Source: JAKFEE01 sp036675815
Lineage (GTDB): Bacteria > Pseudomonadota > Alphaproteobacteria > Rhodospirillales > Magnetospirillaceae
Direction: 5' to 3'
Length of the DNA stretch: 64,000 bases
Assembly (NCBI GenBank): GCA_036675815.1
Contig: JAKFEE010000015.1
Coordinates: 47,174-111,173, forward strand
Below are positions 42,665 through 52,434 of this stretch, piece after piece; positions within the stretch are counted from its first letter, which is position 1; the number at the start of each line of letters is the position of its first letter. A program made the position numbers and the translations under genes. The notes under the pieces were generated by a model. It searched no databases, was not told the DNA's origin, and saw only the letters and a list, made by a program, of their open reading frames with translations.

Positions 42665-44044
42665 ATGCAAAGATGTTTTGGGGTATTGGCGAGCGTCCTT
42701 CTTGCGACGACCGCTTTGGCGACGCCGGCTTTCGCGGAGACATTGGCGGAAGCCATGATGGCGGCCTACGACAACAATCCCACCCTGCAGGCGGCCCGTG
42801 CTGCCCAGCGCGCCACCGACGAAGGTGTGCCGCAGGCCCTGGCCGGCTGGCGGCCGACGGTCGAGGTCAGCGGCTCGGTGGGCAAGCGGCACATCTGGCA
42901 GGAATCGGATGAGGTCGGCGAGACCGACCGCGGGCGCACGCCGCGCACGATCAGCGCCAGCCTTTCGCAGCCGCTGTATACCGGTGGCCGCGTCGCTGCG
43001 GCGGTGGCCGGCGCCGAGCAGACGGTGCTGGCCGGGCGCGCCGACCTGTTGGACATCGAGCAGCAGGTGCTGTTCGATGTGGTCATCGCCTATATGAACG
43101 TGCTGCGCGATCGGGCGGTGCTCGATTTGAACGTCAACAACGTCCAGGTGCTGCTGCGCCAGTTGCAGGCCTCGCAGGACAGATTCCGCGTCGGCGAGAT
43201 CACCAAGACCGACGTGGCGCAATCCGAGGCGCGCCATTCCCGCGCCATTGCCGATCGTGCCGAGGCCGAGGGCAATCTGCAGACCAGCCGCGCCGCGTAT
43301 CAGGCGGTGACGGGGCATCTGCCGGAGTATCTCGAGGCGCCGCAATTGGCGGCAGGATTGCCGGCGACCCTGCAGGCGGCGGTGGCCCTGGCCGCCGATC
43401 AAAACCCGCGGGTGATTGCCCTACAGTACGCGGCGCGCGCCGCCGAAGCCGGCGTCGACCAGATTTGGGGCGAACTGCTGCCCACCGTGTCACTGAACGC
43501 CGCCTACGACCGGTCCATCGACCCCGGCCTCCTCGATACCGAGACCGATTCGGTCGAGGCGACGCTCAATCTCAGCGTACCGATCTATCAGGCGGGAGCG
43601 GTCTATTCGCGGGTGCGCGAGCAGAAGCATACCGCCAATCAGCGCCGCATCCAGGTGTTTGAGGCGCGCCGCGCCGCCGTCGAAACGGCGATTGCCTCAT
43701 GGGAAACGTGGACGGCAACCACCGCCGCCATCCGCTCGACGCGTGACCAGATCGATGCGAACCGCATCGCCCTGGAGGGCGTGCAGCGCGAGGCCCAGGT
43801 TGGCTCGCGAACCGTTCTCGACGTGCTCGATGCCGAGCAGGAACTGTTGGACAGCCGCGTCGAACTGGTGGTGGCGCAACGCGACGAACAGGTCGCGGCA
43901 TTTCAGGTGATGCAGGCGGTCGGGCGCCTGACCGCGCCTGAGCTCGGCCTGCCGGTGCCGATCTACGATCCCGCCGCCCACTACATGGAGGTTCGCGACC
44001 AGTGGTTGGGCACGGGTGTGGAAACGGTGCCAGAAACGGAATGA
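42665..44044 (+). CDS. tolC: TolC-family outer-membrane efflux protein
   Basis: 459-residue outer-membrane channel used by type I secretion and RND efflux pumps. The signal peptide ends near residue 20 (ATPAFA). The mature protein shows the two TolC repeats of long helices and short strands, starting ETLAEAMMAAYDNNPTLQAA and, in the second half, REAQVGSRTVLDVLDAEQEL. No inner-membrane pump is adjacent, so it probably serves several systems. Confidence 0.94.
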   Translation: MQRCFGVLASVLLATTALATPAFAETLAEAMMAAYDNNPTLQAARAAQRATDEGVPQALAGWRPTVEVSGSVGKRHIWQESDEVGETDRGRTPRTISASLSQPLYTGGRVAAAVAGAEQTVLAGRADLLDIEQQVLFDVVIAYMNVLRDRAVLDLNVNNVQVLLRQLQASQDRFRVGEITKTDVAQSEARHSRAIADRAEAEGNLQTSRAAYQAVTGHLPEYLEAPQLAAGLPATLQAAVALAADQNPRVIALQYAARAAEAGVDQIWGELLPTVSLNAAYDRSIDPGLLDTETDSVEATLNLSVPIYQAGAVYSRVREQKHTANQRRIQVFEARRAAVETAIASWETWTATTAAIRSTRDQIDANRIALEGVQREAQVGSRTVLDVLDAEQELLDSRVELVVAQRDEQVAAFQVMQAVGRLTAPELGLPVPIYDPAAHYMEVRDQWLGTGVETVPETE

Positions 44045-44097
44045 CAGATGGGTTGGGAGCAGCCATTGTTGGGCGATGGCTGTAGAGTTGATGTGAA

Positions 44098-44730
44098 ATG
44101 AGCAACACGAAGGACCAGCAAGAACCGTCGATGGAGGACATCCTGGCCTCCATCCGGCGAATCCTGTCCGAAGACGAGGTCGAGGAGGCGCCGGCCAAAC
44201 CGGCGGCAGCCGTGGCGCCCGCGCCGTCGCCGGCGGCGCCACCAGCCGAGAACGCGCCGGAGCCGGAAGACGAGGATGTCCTCGAGCTCGACGAATCGAT
44301 GGTGATGGTCGAGACTTCGCCCAGCGTGGCGGCTGCGGCGGAAGGCGCATCCGAGCTCGACGGCGGGTCTCATTTCGCGGCGGAGGCGGATTTCGACGCG
44401 ATGCTCGAGCCGGAGCCGACGAAAGAAGTGCGGCCGATGTTCGCGCCCGCGCCGATGCAGGCCGAGCCCGAGCTGGATCCGGAGCCCGAGGGATTGCTGG
44501 CTCCTTCCGTGGCTGAAGCGTCCACGGCGGCGTTGTCGGAACTGGCGCGAGCGGTCGCCCGCGAGCGCGGCGTCGGCCTGGGCACGCGCGGCATCACCCT
44601 CGAAGACATGGTGCGCGACATCATGCGCCCCATACTCAAGGATTGGCTGGACCAGAATCTACCTTTCATGGTCGAGCGGATCGTGCGCAAGGAAATCGAA
44701 CGCATGGTCAATCGCGCCGAGAAGCCGTAG
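44098..44730 (+). CDS. popZ: Polar organizing protein PopZ (DUF2497)
   Basis: 210 residues with the classic PopZ layout: a short N-terminal helix (SMEDILASIRRILSEDE), a long Pro/Ala/Glu-rich disordered acidic centre (about 38-150) and a C-terminal oligomerization region (TLEDMVRDIMRPILKDWLDQ, RIVRKEIERMVNRAE). PopZ forms a condensate at the cell pole that anchors the chromosome origin via ParB and recruits cell-cycle kinases. Placed between tolC and valS. Confidence 0.93.
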   Translation: MSNTKDQQEPSMEDILASIRRILSEDEVEEAPAKPAAAVAPAPSPAAPPAENAPEPEDEDVLELDESMVMVETSPSVAAAAEGASELDGGSHFAAEADFDAMLEPEPTKEVRPMFAPAPMQAEPELDPEPEGLLAPSVAEASTAALSELARAVARERGVGLGTRGITLEDMVRDIMRPILKDWLDQNLPFMVERIVRKEIERMVNRAEKP

Positions 44731-44750
44731 AAGCGCGAGCCTTCGTCACC

Positions 44751-44882
44751 GTCATTCCCGCGAAAGAGCCTGTGAAGGAATTCCCTCCTCCGTCCCCGGA
44801 AGCGGGAATCCATTGACTCAGGCCTCTCCCCGCCGTGGCGCAGTCTCTGGAAAATGGATGCCGGCGCCCGCGGGCATGACGG
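44751..44882. repeat. Paired palindromic intergenic repeat, copy 2
   Basis: ATTCCCGC (44754-44761) pairs with GCGGGAAT (44802-44809), and a second hairpin ATGCCGGCGCCCGCGGGCAT lies near 44858-44877. This is the same two-part element as at 13658-13732, in opposite order. It fills most of the 264-base gap before valS, where no gene is seen. Confidence 0.65.
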
Positions 44883-44994
44883 CGGAGGATGAGCCACGCC
44901 TCGTGTCTACCCGCATTCCGCCTTGGTCTGGGCGCGGTTTTGCGCTATCTCGTTGCCTTCGCGCTGAAAACCAACGGGAAGGACGAGTCCGGCG

Positions 44995-47643
44995 ATGCTG
45001 GAGAAGACGTATAGCGCCGCCGAGGTAGAGGCCCGGCACTACCTAGAGTGGGAACGGTCGGGTGCCTTTCGCTGCGACCCGTCGTCGACCGCGCGGCCCT
45101 ATACCATCATGATGCCGCCGCCCAACGTCACCGGCAGCCTGCACATGGGCCATGCGCTGACCTTCACCTTGCAGGACGTGCTCACCCGCTATTGGCGCAT
45201 GAGGGGCCGCGACGCGCTGTGGCAGCCCGGGACCGACCACGCCGGCATCGCCACGCAGATGGTAGTCGAGCGCCAGCTCGCCGCCCAGAACGTCACGCGC
45301 CACGATCTCGGCCGCGACAAGTTCATCGACCGCGTGTGGGAGTGGAAGGCGGAATCGGGCGGCACCATCACCCGCCAGCTGCGCCGCCTCGGCGCCTCGC
45401 CCGACTGGAGCCGCGAGCGCTTCACCATGGACGAGGGCCTGTCGGCGGCCGTGCGCAAGGTATTCGTCGACCTGCACAAGCAGGGGCTGATCTACCGCGA
45501 TAAGCGCCTGGTCAACTGGGACCCCAAGCTGCACACCGCCATCTCGGACCTTGAGGTCGAGCAGCGCGAGGTCAAGGGCCACATGTGGCACTTCAAATAC
45601 CCGGTCGAGGGGCTTGAAGACACCTACATCACCGTCGCCACCACCCGGCCCGAGACCATGCTGGGCGATACCGGCGTCGCCGTGCATCCCGAGGACGAGC
45701 GCTATCAGCACCTAGTCGGCAAGATGGTGCGCCTGCCCATCGTCGGCCGCCTCATCCCCATCGTCGCCGACGAGTATTCCGATCCGACCAAGGGCACCGG
45801 CGCCGTCAAGATTACGCCGGCGCACGACTTCAACGACTTCGAGGTCGGGCGCCGCCACGACCTGCCGATGATCAACATCCTCGACGCCAATGCCCACCTC
45901 ACCGACGAGGTGCCCGAGGCCTATCGCGGCCTGGAGCGCTACGAGGCGCGCAAGAAGGTGGTGGCCGAGATCGAGGTGCTCGGCCTGCTCGACAAGATCG
46001 AGCCGCACACGCACATGGTGCCCTATGGCGACCGCTCCGGCGTTGTCATCGAGCCGTGGCTGACCGACCAGTGGTTCGTCGATGCCAAGACCCTGGCCAA
46101 GCCGGCGATCGAGGCGGTCGAGCGCGGCCGCACGGTGTTCGTGCCGCGCCACTGGGAGAACACCTATTTCGAGTGGATGCGCAACATCCAGCCCTGGTGC
46201 ATCTCGCGCCAGATCTGGTGGGGCCATCAGGTGCCGGCGTGGTACGGCCCCGACGGTGCCATCTTCGTCGAGCTGTCGGAGGAGGAAGCGCGCGACGCCG
46301 CCGAGAAGCATTACGGCCGCCGCGTCGAGCTGACGCGCGACTCCGACGTGCTCGACACCTGGTTCTCGTCGGCGCTGTGGCCGTTCTCGACCCTGGGCTG
46401 GCCCGACCGCACGCCCGAGCTCGACCGCTATTACTCGACCGACGTCCTGGTAACCGGCTTCGACATCATCTTCTTCTGGGTCGCCCGCATGATGATGATG
46501 GGCCTGCACTTCATGGGCGACGTGCCCTTCCGCGAGATCTACATCCACGCCCTGGTCCGCGACGCGAAGGGCCAGAAGATGTCGAAGTCGAAGGGCAACG
46601 TCATCGACCCGCTGGTGCTGATGGAGAAGTACGGCACCGACGCCTTGCGCTTCACCCTGGCGGCGATGGCGGCCCAGGGGCGCGACATCAAGCTGGCCGA
46701 GGGCCGGGTCGAGGGCTATCGCAACTTCGCCACCAAGCTGTGGAACGCCGCGCGGTTCTGCGAGATGAACGAGTGCCGGCCGCAGCCTGAGTTCGATCCG
46801 CGTGGCGTCGAGCTGACGCTCAACCGCTGGATCGTCGGCAAGATCGCCGACACCGCCGGCGAGGTATCGCTGGCGCTGGAGACCTACAAGTTCAACGATG
46901 CGGCGAGCGCGGCCTATCAGTTCACCTGGGGCACCTTCTGCGATTGGTACCTCGAATTCGCCAAGCCGATCTTCAATGGCGCCGACGAGGCGGCCAAGGC
47001 GGAAACGCGGGCGACGGCCGCCTGGGTGCTGGACCAGATCCTGGCCCTGCTGCACCCGTTCATGCCCTACATCACCGAGGAGTTGTGGGCGAAAGTGGCG
47101 GAGTCGCGGCCGGCAAAGCTGATCGCCACCGTCTGGCCACACTATGATTTCGTCGCCGACAAGGCCGCCGACGAAGAGATGGACTGGGTGGTGCGGCTGG
47201 TTTCGGCCATCCGCGCCGTGCGCGCCGAGATGAACGTGCCGCCTGCGGCCAAGCTGCAGGCGCTCGTACAAGGCGCCGCGGCCACCACCGTTCAGCGCCT
47301 CGACACCCACAGCGATCTGGTCCAGACGCTGGCGCGGCTGGACAGCATCGCCATCAGCCCCGAGGCGGCGCCCAAGGGCTCGGTGCAGGTGGTTGTGGAC
47401 GAGGCCACGGTGGCGTTGCCGCTGGCCGGTGTCATCGACGTCGCCCAGGAGCAGGCGCGCCTGACCAAGGAACTGGTCAAGACCGAGGCCGAGATCGCCA
47501 AGCTCGACAAGAAGCTGGCCAACGACGCCTTCATCTCCAAGGCCGATGCCGAGGTGGTGCAGGAGCATCGCGACCGCCGCGATGAATACGCCCAGGCCCG
47601 CGCCAAGGTGGCCGAGGCGCTGGAGCGGCTGCGCGGGTTATAG
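44995..47643 (+). CDS. valS: Valyl-tRNA synthetase
   Basis: 882-residue class Ia aminoacyl-tRNA synthetase charging tRNA-Val. The HIGH motif is HMGH (NVTGSLHMGHAL), KMSKS is intact (GQKMSKSKGN), the CP1 editing domain contains TTRPETMLGDTG, and a C-terminal coiled-coil (about 815-882) ends the protein. Full length. The ATG is in frame with the conserved start LEKTYSAAEVEARHYLEW. Confidence 0.98.
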   Translation: MLEKTYSAAEVEARHYLEWERSGAFRCDPSSTARPYTIMMPPPNVTGSLHMGHALTFTLQDVLTRYWRMRGRDALWQPGTDHAGIATQMVVERQLAAQNVTRHDLGRDKFIDRVWEWKAESGGTITRQLRRLGASPDWSRERFTMDEGLSAAVRKVFVDLHKQGLIYRDKRLVNWDPKLHTAISDLEVEQREVKGHMWHFKYPVEGLEDTYITVATTRPETMLGDTGVAVHPEDERYQHLVGKMVRLPIVGRLIPIVADEYSDPTKGTGAVKITPAHDFNDFEVGRRHDLPMINILDANAHLTDEVPEAYRGLERYEARKKVVAEIEVLGLLDKIEPHTHMVPYGDRSGVVIEPWLTDQWFVDAKTLAKPAIEAVERGRTVFVPRHWENTYFEWMRNIQPWCISRQIWWGHQVPAWYGPDGAIFVELSEEEARDAAEKHYGRRVELTRDSDVLDTWFSSALWPFSTLGWPDRTPELDRYYSTDVLVTGFDIIFFWVARMMMMGLHFMGDVPFREIYIHALVRDAKGQKMSKSKGNVIDPLVLMEKYGTDALRFTLAAMAAQGRDIKLAEGRVEGYRNFATKLWNAARFCEMNECRPQPEFDPRGVELTLNRWIVGKIADTAGEVSLALETYKFNDAASAAYQFTWGTFCDWYLEFAKPIFNGADEAAKAETRATAAWVLDQILALLHPFMPYITEELWAKVAESRPAKLIATVWPHYDFVADKAADEEMDWVVRLVSAIRAVRAEMNVPPAAKLQALVQGAAATTVQRLDTHSDLVQTLARLDSIAISPEAAPKGSVQVVVDEATVALPLAGVIDVAQEQARLTKELVKTEAEIAKLDKKLANDAFISKADAEVVQEHRDRRDEYAQARAKVAEALERLRGL

Positions 47644-47690
47644 CCCGACGGCGAGTTGCTGCAAGGCGTTGCCTGCCTTACTTTTACCTC

Positions 47691-47941
47691 ATGACCGTAG
47701 AGTTGAAGGTAACGGCAAAAAGGGGCAGGTGACGCTGCGGCAGGCGGTGCTGGATCATCTCGGCATCGCGCCGGGACAGAAGGTGCAAGTCACATTTTTG
47801 CCCGATGGCAGGGTGGAGTTGGCCCGCACCGGGCGGCGCCAAGATGTCTCGCAAATCCGGGGCTGCCTCCGTAGGCCTGACCAGAGCCCGCTTTCGTTGG
47901 AAGAGATGCAGGCTGCGATCGAGGCGGGTAGTGATCCGTGA
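47691..47941 (+). pseudogene. Frameshifted AbrB/MazE-type antitoxin
   Basis: From the ATG at 47691 the frame reads MTVELKVTAK and then stops after three more codons, whereas the rest of an AbrB-type antitoxin (KGQVTLRQAVLDHLGIAPGQ) continues in another frame. One A is missing from the AAAAA run at about 47717-47721. A GTG at 47729 could start a version lacking the first strand. The downstream frame ends GTGA, overlapping the toxin start. Confidence 0.75.
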
Positions 47942-48328
47942 GGCTGGCAGTCGATACGGATGTTCTCGTTCGCTATCTCACCTGGGATGAGCCTGCCCAA
48001 GCCGAGGCGGCAGCCCGCATGATTGAGGATGCCACCGCGATCTGCGTATCGACCATCGTGCTGTGCGAGTTGGTATGGGTGCTGAAACGGGCCTACCAGT
48101 ATACCAATGCCGAGATTGCCGATGCGCTGCGTCGGTTGGTCTCCAGTCACACCGTGGAAGTGGATGATGCCGCGGCCGCCTCCGGTCTGGGCATGCTGGA
48201 GGCGGGTGGCTACTTTGCCGACGGCGTTGTGCTTGAGGAGGCGCGGCGGGCGCGGTGACCGATTGGCGTCGTTCGACCGCCGTCTCGCCGATATAGCTGG
48301 GCCTGAGCGGGTGCTGCTGCCGGTCTAG
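47938..48328 (+). pseudogene. PIN-domain toxin with C-terminal frameshift
   Basis: GTG start, MRLAVDTDVLVRYLTWDEPA with the catalytic aspartate, then a normal PIN domain to about residue 100 (GGYFADGVVLEEARR). A one-base insertion near 48240-48255 brings a stop at 48258; the conserved tail RLASFDRRLADIAG with the last acidic residue lies in the next frame to 48328. Both members of this module are thus damaged. The last stop overlaps the opposing DUF815 gene end. Confidence 0.75.
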
Positions 48329-49179
48329 CTGATCTTCTTGCCGAGGCGCCCGGCGAGATCCTGGACGAATTGCCAGGCGACGCGCCCCGAACGCGCGCCG
48401 CGGGTCATCGCCCATTCGATGGCCTGGGCCTTCAACTCCTCGTCGGCGATTGGTAGGCCATATTCGCGCACATAGCCGCGCACGATGGCCAGGAAGGTCT
48501 GCTGGTCGACATTATGGAACCCGATCCACAGGCCGAAGCGGTCCGACAGCGACACCTTCTCCTCGACCTCCTCGCCGGGCACCAGGGCGGTGGAGCGCTC
48601 GTTCTCGCTCATGTCGCGCTGCATGAGGTGGCGGCGGTTTGAGGTGGCATAGAACAGCACATTGGCCGGCCGACCCTCGACGCCGCCCTCCAGCACCGCC
48701 TTCAGCGACTTGTAGGAATCGTCCTTGGCGTCGAACGACAGGTCGTCGCAAAACAGCAGACAGCGGCGCGAGGAACCGCGCAGCTTCGCCAGCAGCCGCG
48801 GCAGGCTGGGGATATCCTCGCGGTGGATCTCGACCAGGGCGAGGGCGCCGGGCGACTCGGCGTTGATCGCGGCGTGCACGGCCTTGACCAGCGAGCTCTT
48901 GCCGGTGCCGCGCGATCCCCACAGCAGTGCATTGTTGGCCGGGAAGTCATCGGCGAAGCGGCGGGTGTTGTCGAGCAGCAGCTCGCGCTGCCGGTCGATA
49001 CCCTGCAGCAACGACAGATCGACGCGATTGACCTCGAGCACGGGCTCGAGCCAGTCGGGATTGGCATGCCACACGAAAGCCTCGGCGCCGCGCAGGTCCG
49101 AGGCGGGCGACGGCGGCGGCGCCAAACGCTCCAGCGCCTCGACCAAGCGCTGCAGCAATGCCTGGGTGTGGTCGTTCAT
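48325..49179 (-). CDS. DUF815 family AAA+ ATPase
   Basis: 284-residue ATP-binding protein of the DUF815 family. Walker A is GSRGTGKSS and Walker B LLFCDDLSF; a sensor-1-like segment LFYATSNRRHLM and an arginine-rich C-terminus follow. The family's role is not established. I chose the ATG at 49179 with GAGGGAACGAGC upstream; an in-frame start at 49242 adds an unlikely leader. Confidence 0.87.
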   Translation of the reverse strand: MNDHTQALLQRLVEALERLAPPPSPASDLRGAEAFVWHANPDWLEPVLEVNRVDLSLLQGIDRQRELLLDNTRRFADDFPANNALLWGSRGTGKSSLVKAVHAAINAESPGALALVEIHREDIPSLPRLLAKLRGSSRRCLLFCDDLSFDAKDDSYKSLKAVLEGGVEGRPANVLFYATSNRRHLMQRDMSENERSTALVPGEEVEEKVSLSDRFGLWIGFHNVDQQTFLAIVRGYVREYGLPIADEELKAQAIEWAMTRGARSGRVAWQFVQDLAGRLGKKIS

Positions 49180-49256
49180 GCTCGTTCCCTCGGATACCGG
49201 ACCGAACCTATCATAGGTGCGGCAAGCGAAGAACGGGGGCACACCCGGCCGCGGGC

Positions 49257-49285
49257 AAAAAAAACAGCCGCCCGAAGACGGCTGT
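49257..49285 (-). terminator. Intrinsic terminator (minus strand)
   Basis: ACAGCCG and CGGCTGT form a 7-bp stem around TCTTCGGG, followed on the minus strand by eight U residues (A-run at 49257-49264). It would terminate the candidate small RNA and any read-through from cobW. Confidence 0.85.
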
Positions 49286-49335
49286 GGAGGAGTTTTGAAG
49301 AGAGGGAGGCTGACCTCAGGGAGGCCAACATCACG
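49257..49335 (-). ncRNA. Candidate small RNA with anti-Shine-Dalgarno motifs
   Basis: Predicted about 79-nt transcript from a start near 49335 to a terminator at 49257. A 5' hairpin (UUGGCCUC paired with GAGGUCAG around a CCU loop; 8 bp including G-U pairs) is followed by a roughly 24-nt unpaired CU-rich segment with CCUCCCUCUC and CUCCUCC, complementary to Shine-Dalgarno sequences, and an intrinsic terminator. This layout matches regulatory RNAs such as the alphaproteobacterial alpha-r14/suhB (NfeR1) group, but I cannot confirm family membership. No ORF explains it. Confidence 0.6.
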
Positions 49336-49341
49336 AGAGTT

Positions 49342-49370
49342 AAATTAGGGCTCTGGTAACACCGCGTCAA
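49342..49370 (-). promoter_or_regulatory. Sigma70-type promoter of the candidate small RNA
   Basis: On the minus strand TTGACG (complement of 49365-49370), 17-base spacer, TAATTT (complement of 49342-49347). The spacing is ideal and there is no coding gene between it and the terminator. Confidence 0.6.
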
Positions 49371-49429
49371 CTAAAATGATTATAAGACGCGATTGGGCTT
49401 TCGTTTTCATACGAAGGTTTAAGCCAGGC

Positions 49430-50457
<1,028 letters not shown>

Positions 50458-50461
<4 letters not shown>

Positions 50462-50850
50462 GCCCCGTACAGGTCCTTGGGGTCGACGCGCACCGTTTCG
50501 ACTTCGGCGAGCCCCTTGTCAGTGGCTGCGGTGAAGAAGCAGGTGCGGCGGCCGGTGTGACAGGCGACGCCCTGCTGGTCTACCTGCAACAGCACGGTGT
50601 CGCCGTCGCAGTCGATCAGGAAGCGTTTGAGCGTTTGCTGCTGCCCCGACGTCTCGCCCTTGCGCCACAGCTTGCCGCGCGAGCGCGAGAAATAGCAGAC
50701 GCGACCGGTGTTCAGCGTCTCGGCCACCGCCTCGCGGTTCATCCACGCCATCATCAGCACCTCGCCGGTGTCGTGCTGTTGGGCGATGGCCGGCACAAGG
50801 CCGTCGGCATTGAACGTGATGGCCGCGAGAATGCTGCTGGTATCGGTCAC
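50458..50850 (-). CDS. hisI: Phosphoribosyl-AMP cyclohydrolase HisI
   Basis: 130-residue zinc- and magnesium-dependent enzyme of histidine synthesis (third step). Diagnostic motifs are MAWMNREAVAETLNTG, YFSRSRGKLWRKGETSGQ and the zinc-binding Cys residues in IDCDGDTV and GVACHTGRRTCFF. It overlaps cobW by four bases. Other his genes are not in the window. Coupling of HisI with a COG0523 protein suggests zinc delivery to this enzyme. Confidence 0.95.
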
Positions 50851-50902
50851 GGGCGACTGCTCCTGATTACGGCTGCACTAAAGTCGCCGGCCATGGTTGC
50901 TG

Positions 50903-51838
50903 TCAATCGGCGAGGCCGCGGCGCAAGCTGTCGGCGAGGCCGCGCATCATCGCGGCATAGGCGCCCGGCCCGGCGGGGATGTCGCTGCCATAGGCATCGA
51001 GCACGCCGATCGCGACCGAGGTGTCGGCCGAGAGCATGTCGACCAGCTTCGGGCTGAACTGCGGCTCGCGAAACAGGCAACGGATGTCGCCGTCCACGAT
51101 GCGGGCGCGAATGGCCGCAATCCGCCTGGGTCCTGGCGGGCGTTCAGGCGAAAGCGTCACCGAACCGGCCGGAGAGAGGCCGTACCTTTCCTCGAAATAG
51201 TGATATCCATCGTGGAACACCAGATATGGCACGCCGCGCACCGGCAGCAACACCTGTCGCAGCTCGGCATCGAGGGCGTCCAACTCGGCAGCGACGGCGC
51301 TGGCGTTGCGGCGATAGGTGGCGGCATGATCGGCATCCGCCTCGGCCAGCGCTTCGGCAGCCGCCTCCACCAGAAGGCGGGCATTGGCCGGGTCCAGCCA
51401 GAGATGTGGGTCGATGGCGTCGCGGATGTCTTCCTCGTCCCCCTGTTCGCCATGTGCATGCTCGTCGTGCAGGTGCTCCTCAGCCTCCCATAGCCCGCCC
51501 TGGCGAACCGGCAAGGTCCGGATGCCGGGCAGGCCCGCCATCTCGACCACCCGCGTCCCCGACGCGAGATTTTCCAGCACGTTGTCGAGGAAACCTTCCA
51601 GGCGGGCGCCCACCACGAACACCACTCGGGCCTTGGCCAACTGTCGGGCGTCGGAGGGCTTCAGGGCATAGGTATGCGGCGAGACGGCCCCGTCGATCAG
51701 CAGCTCGGGTTCGGCGACGCCCTGCATCACTCCGGCGATGAGGGCGTGCACTGGTTTGACGGTGACGACGACGGCCGGGGTGTCGGCGGCGGCAGGAAAG
51801 GTCAGCAGCAGGATGAGTGCGAGAAGCACGCGGCGCAT
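50903..51838 (-). CDS. znuA: High-affinity zinc ABC transporter binding protein ZnuA
   Basis: 311-residue periplasmic zinc receptor with a signal peptide (LLALILLLTFPAAA), His ligands in SPHTYALKPSDA and DPHLWLDPANA, a His/Asp/Glu-rich loop (HLHDEHAHGEQGDEED), and VFHDGYHYFEERYG. I chose the ATG at 51838 at the start of the signal peptide. It is divergent from zur-znuC-znuB with a shared Zur box. Confidence 0.94.
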   Translation of the reverse strand: MRRVLLALILLLTFPAAADTPAVVVTVKPVHALIAGVMQGVAEPELLIDGAVSPHTYALKPSDARQLAKARVVFVVGARLEGFLDNVLENLASGTRVVEMAGLPGIRTLPVRQGGLWEAEEHLHDEHAHGEQGDEEDIRDAIDPHLWLDPANARLLVEAAAEALAEADADHAATYRRNASAVAAELDALDAELRQVLLPVRGVPYLVFHDGYHYFEERYGLSPAGSVTLSPERPPGPRRIAAIRARIVDGDIRCLFREPQFSPKLVDMLSADTSVAIGVLDAYGSDIPAGPGAYAAMMRGLADSLRRGLAD

Positions 51839-51871
51839 CGGATGGGGTCCACTTGCGGTACGAGGCAGGTG

Positions 51872-51892
51872 AAAGCTATAGTATAACATATC
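51872..51892. promoter_or_regulatory. Zur box
   Basis: Read on the minus strand, GATATGTTATACTATAGCTT closely follows the known Zur operator (GAAATGTTATANTATAACATTTC). It lies 33 bases from znuA and 20 from zur, so one site can repress both directions when zinc is plentiful. Confidence 0.8.
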
Positions 51893-51912
51893 AGGTGCGG
51901 GAAAAGGGTTGC

Positions 51913-52434
51913 ATGACGTCGCCAAGCCGATCGCAGGCATTTCCATCGCCGGATCACGACCATGGCCGCTGTGTCGACGGCGCCATGGCCGCCGCCGAGG
52001 CCGCCTGCCGGCGGCGCGGCGCGCGCCTGACGCCATTGCGGCTGCGGGTGCTGGAACTCGTGTGGCGCAGCCACGGCCCGATCGGCGCTTATGCCATTCT
52101 TGCCGCGCTGCAGGAGGCGGGGCAGGCGGCGGCGCCGCCCACCGTTTACCGCGCCCTCGATTTCTTGCTGGAGCAGCAACTGGTGCACCGCATCGCCCGC
52201 CTCAACGCCTTTGTCGGCTGTCAGCATCCCGGCGTCGCCCATACCGGCCATTTCCTCATCTGTACGCGCTGCCGCCGTGCCGCCGAGTTGGATGATGCGG
52301 CCATCGACGACGCCATTGCCCATGCCAGCGCGCGGTTGGGCTTCACCGTGGCCGGGCAGACGGTCGAGGTCGAGGGACTGTGTCCGGCCTGTGATGCCGA
52401 AGTCGGTTCAACGGGGCGCGGCCATGCCGGCTGA
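51913..52434 (+). CDS. zur: Zinc uptake regulator Zur (Fur family)
   Basis: 173-residue Fur-family repressor. The winged-helix region runs LTPLRLRVLELVWRSHGPIG to PTVYRALDFLLEQQLVH; the metal sites include CQHPGVAHTGHF, ICTRCRR and the C-terminal CPAC. Context with znuA, znuC and znuB makes zinc the metal. The ATG at 51913 follows AAAAGGG. It is upstream of and overlaps znuC by 11 bases. Confidence 0.93.
   Translation: MTSPSRSQAFPSPDHDHGRCVDGAMAAAEAACRRRGARLTPLRLRVLELVWRSHGPIGAYAILAALQEAGQAAAPPTVYRALDFLLEQQLVHRIARLNAFVGCQHPGVAHTGHFLICTRCRRAAELDDAAIDDAIAHASARLGFTVAGQTVEVEGLCPACDAEVGSTGRGHAG

Noticed and set aside
45712..47568. A 618-codon minus-strand frame opposite valS
   Set aside because: Antisense to a fully intact valS with no recognisable protein features.
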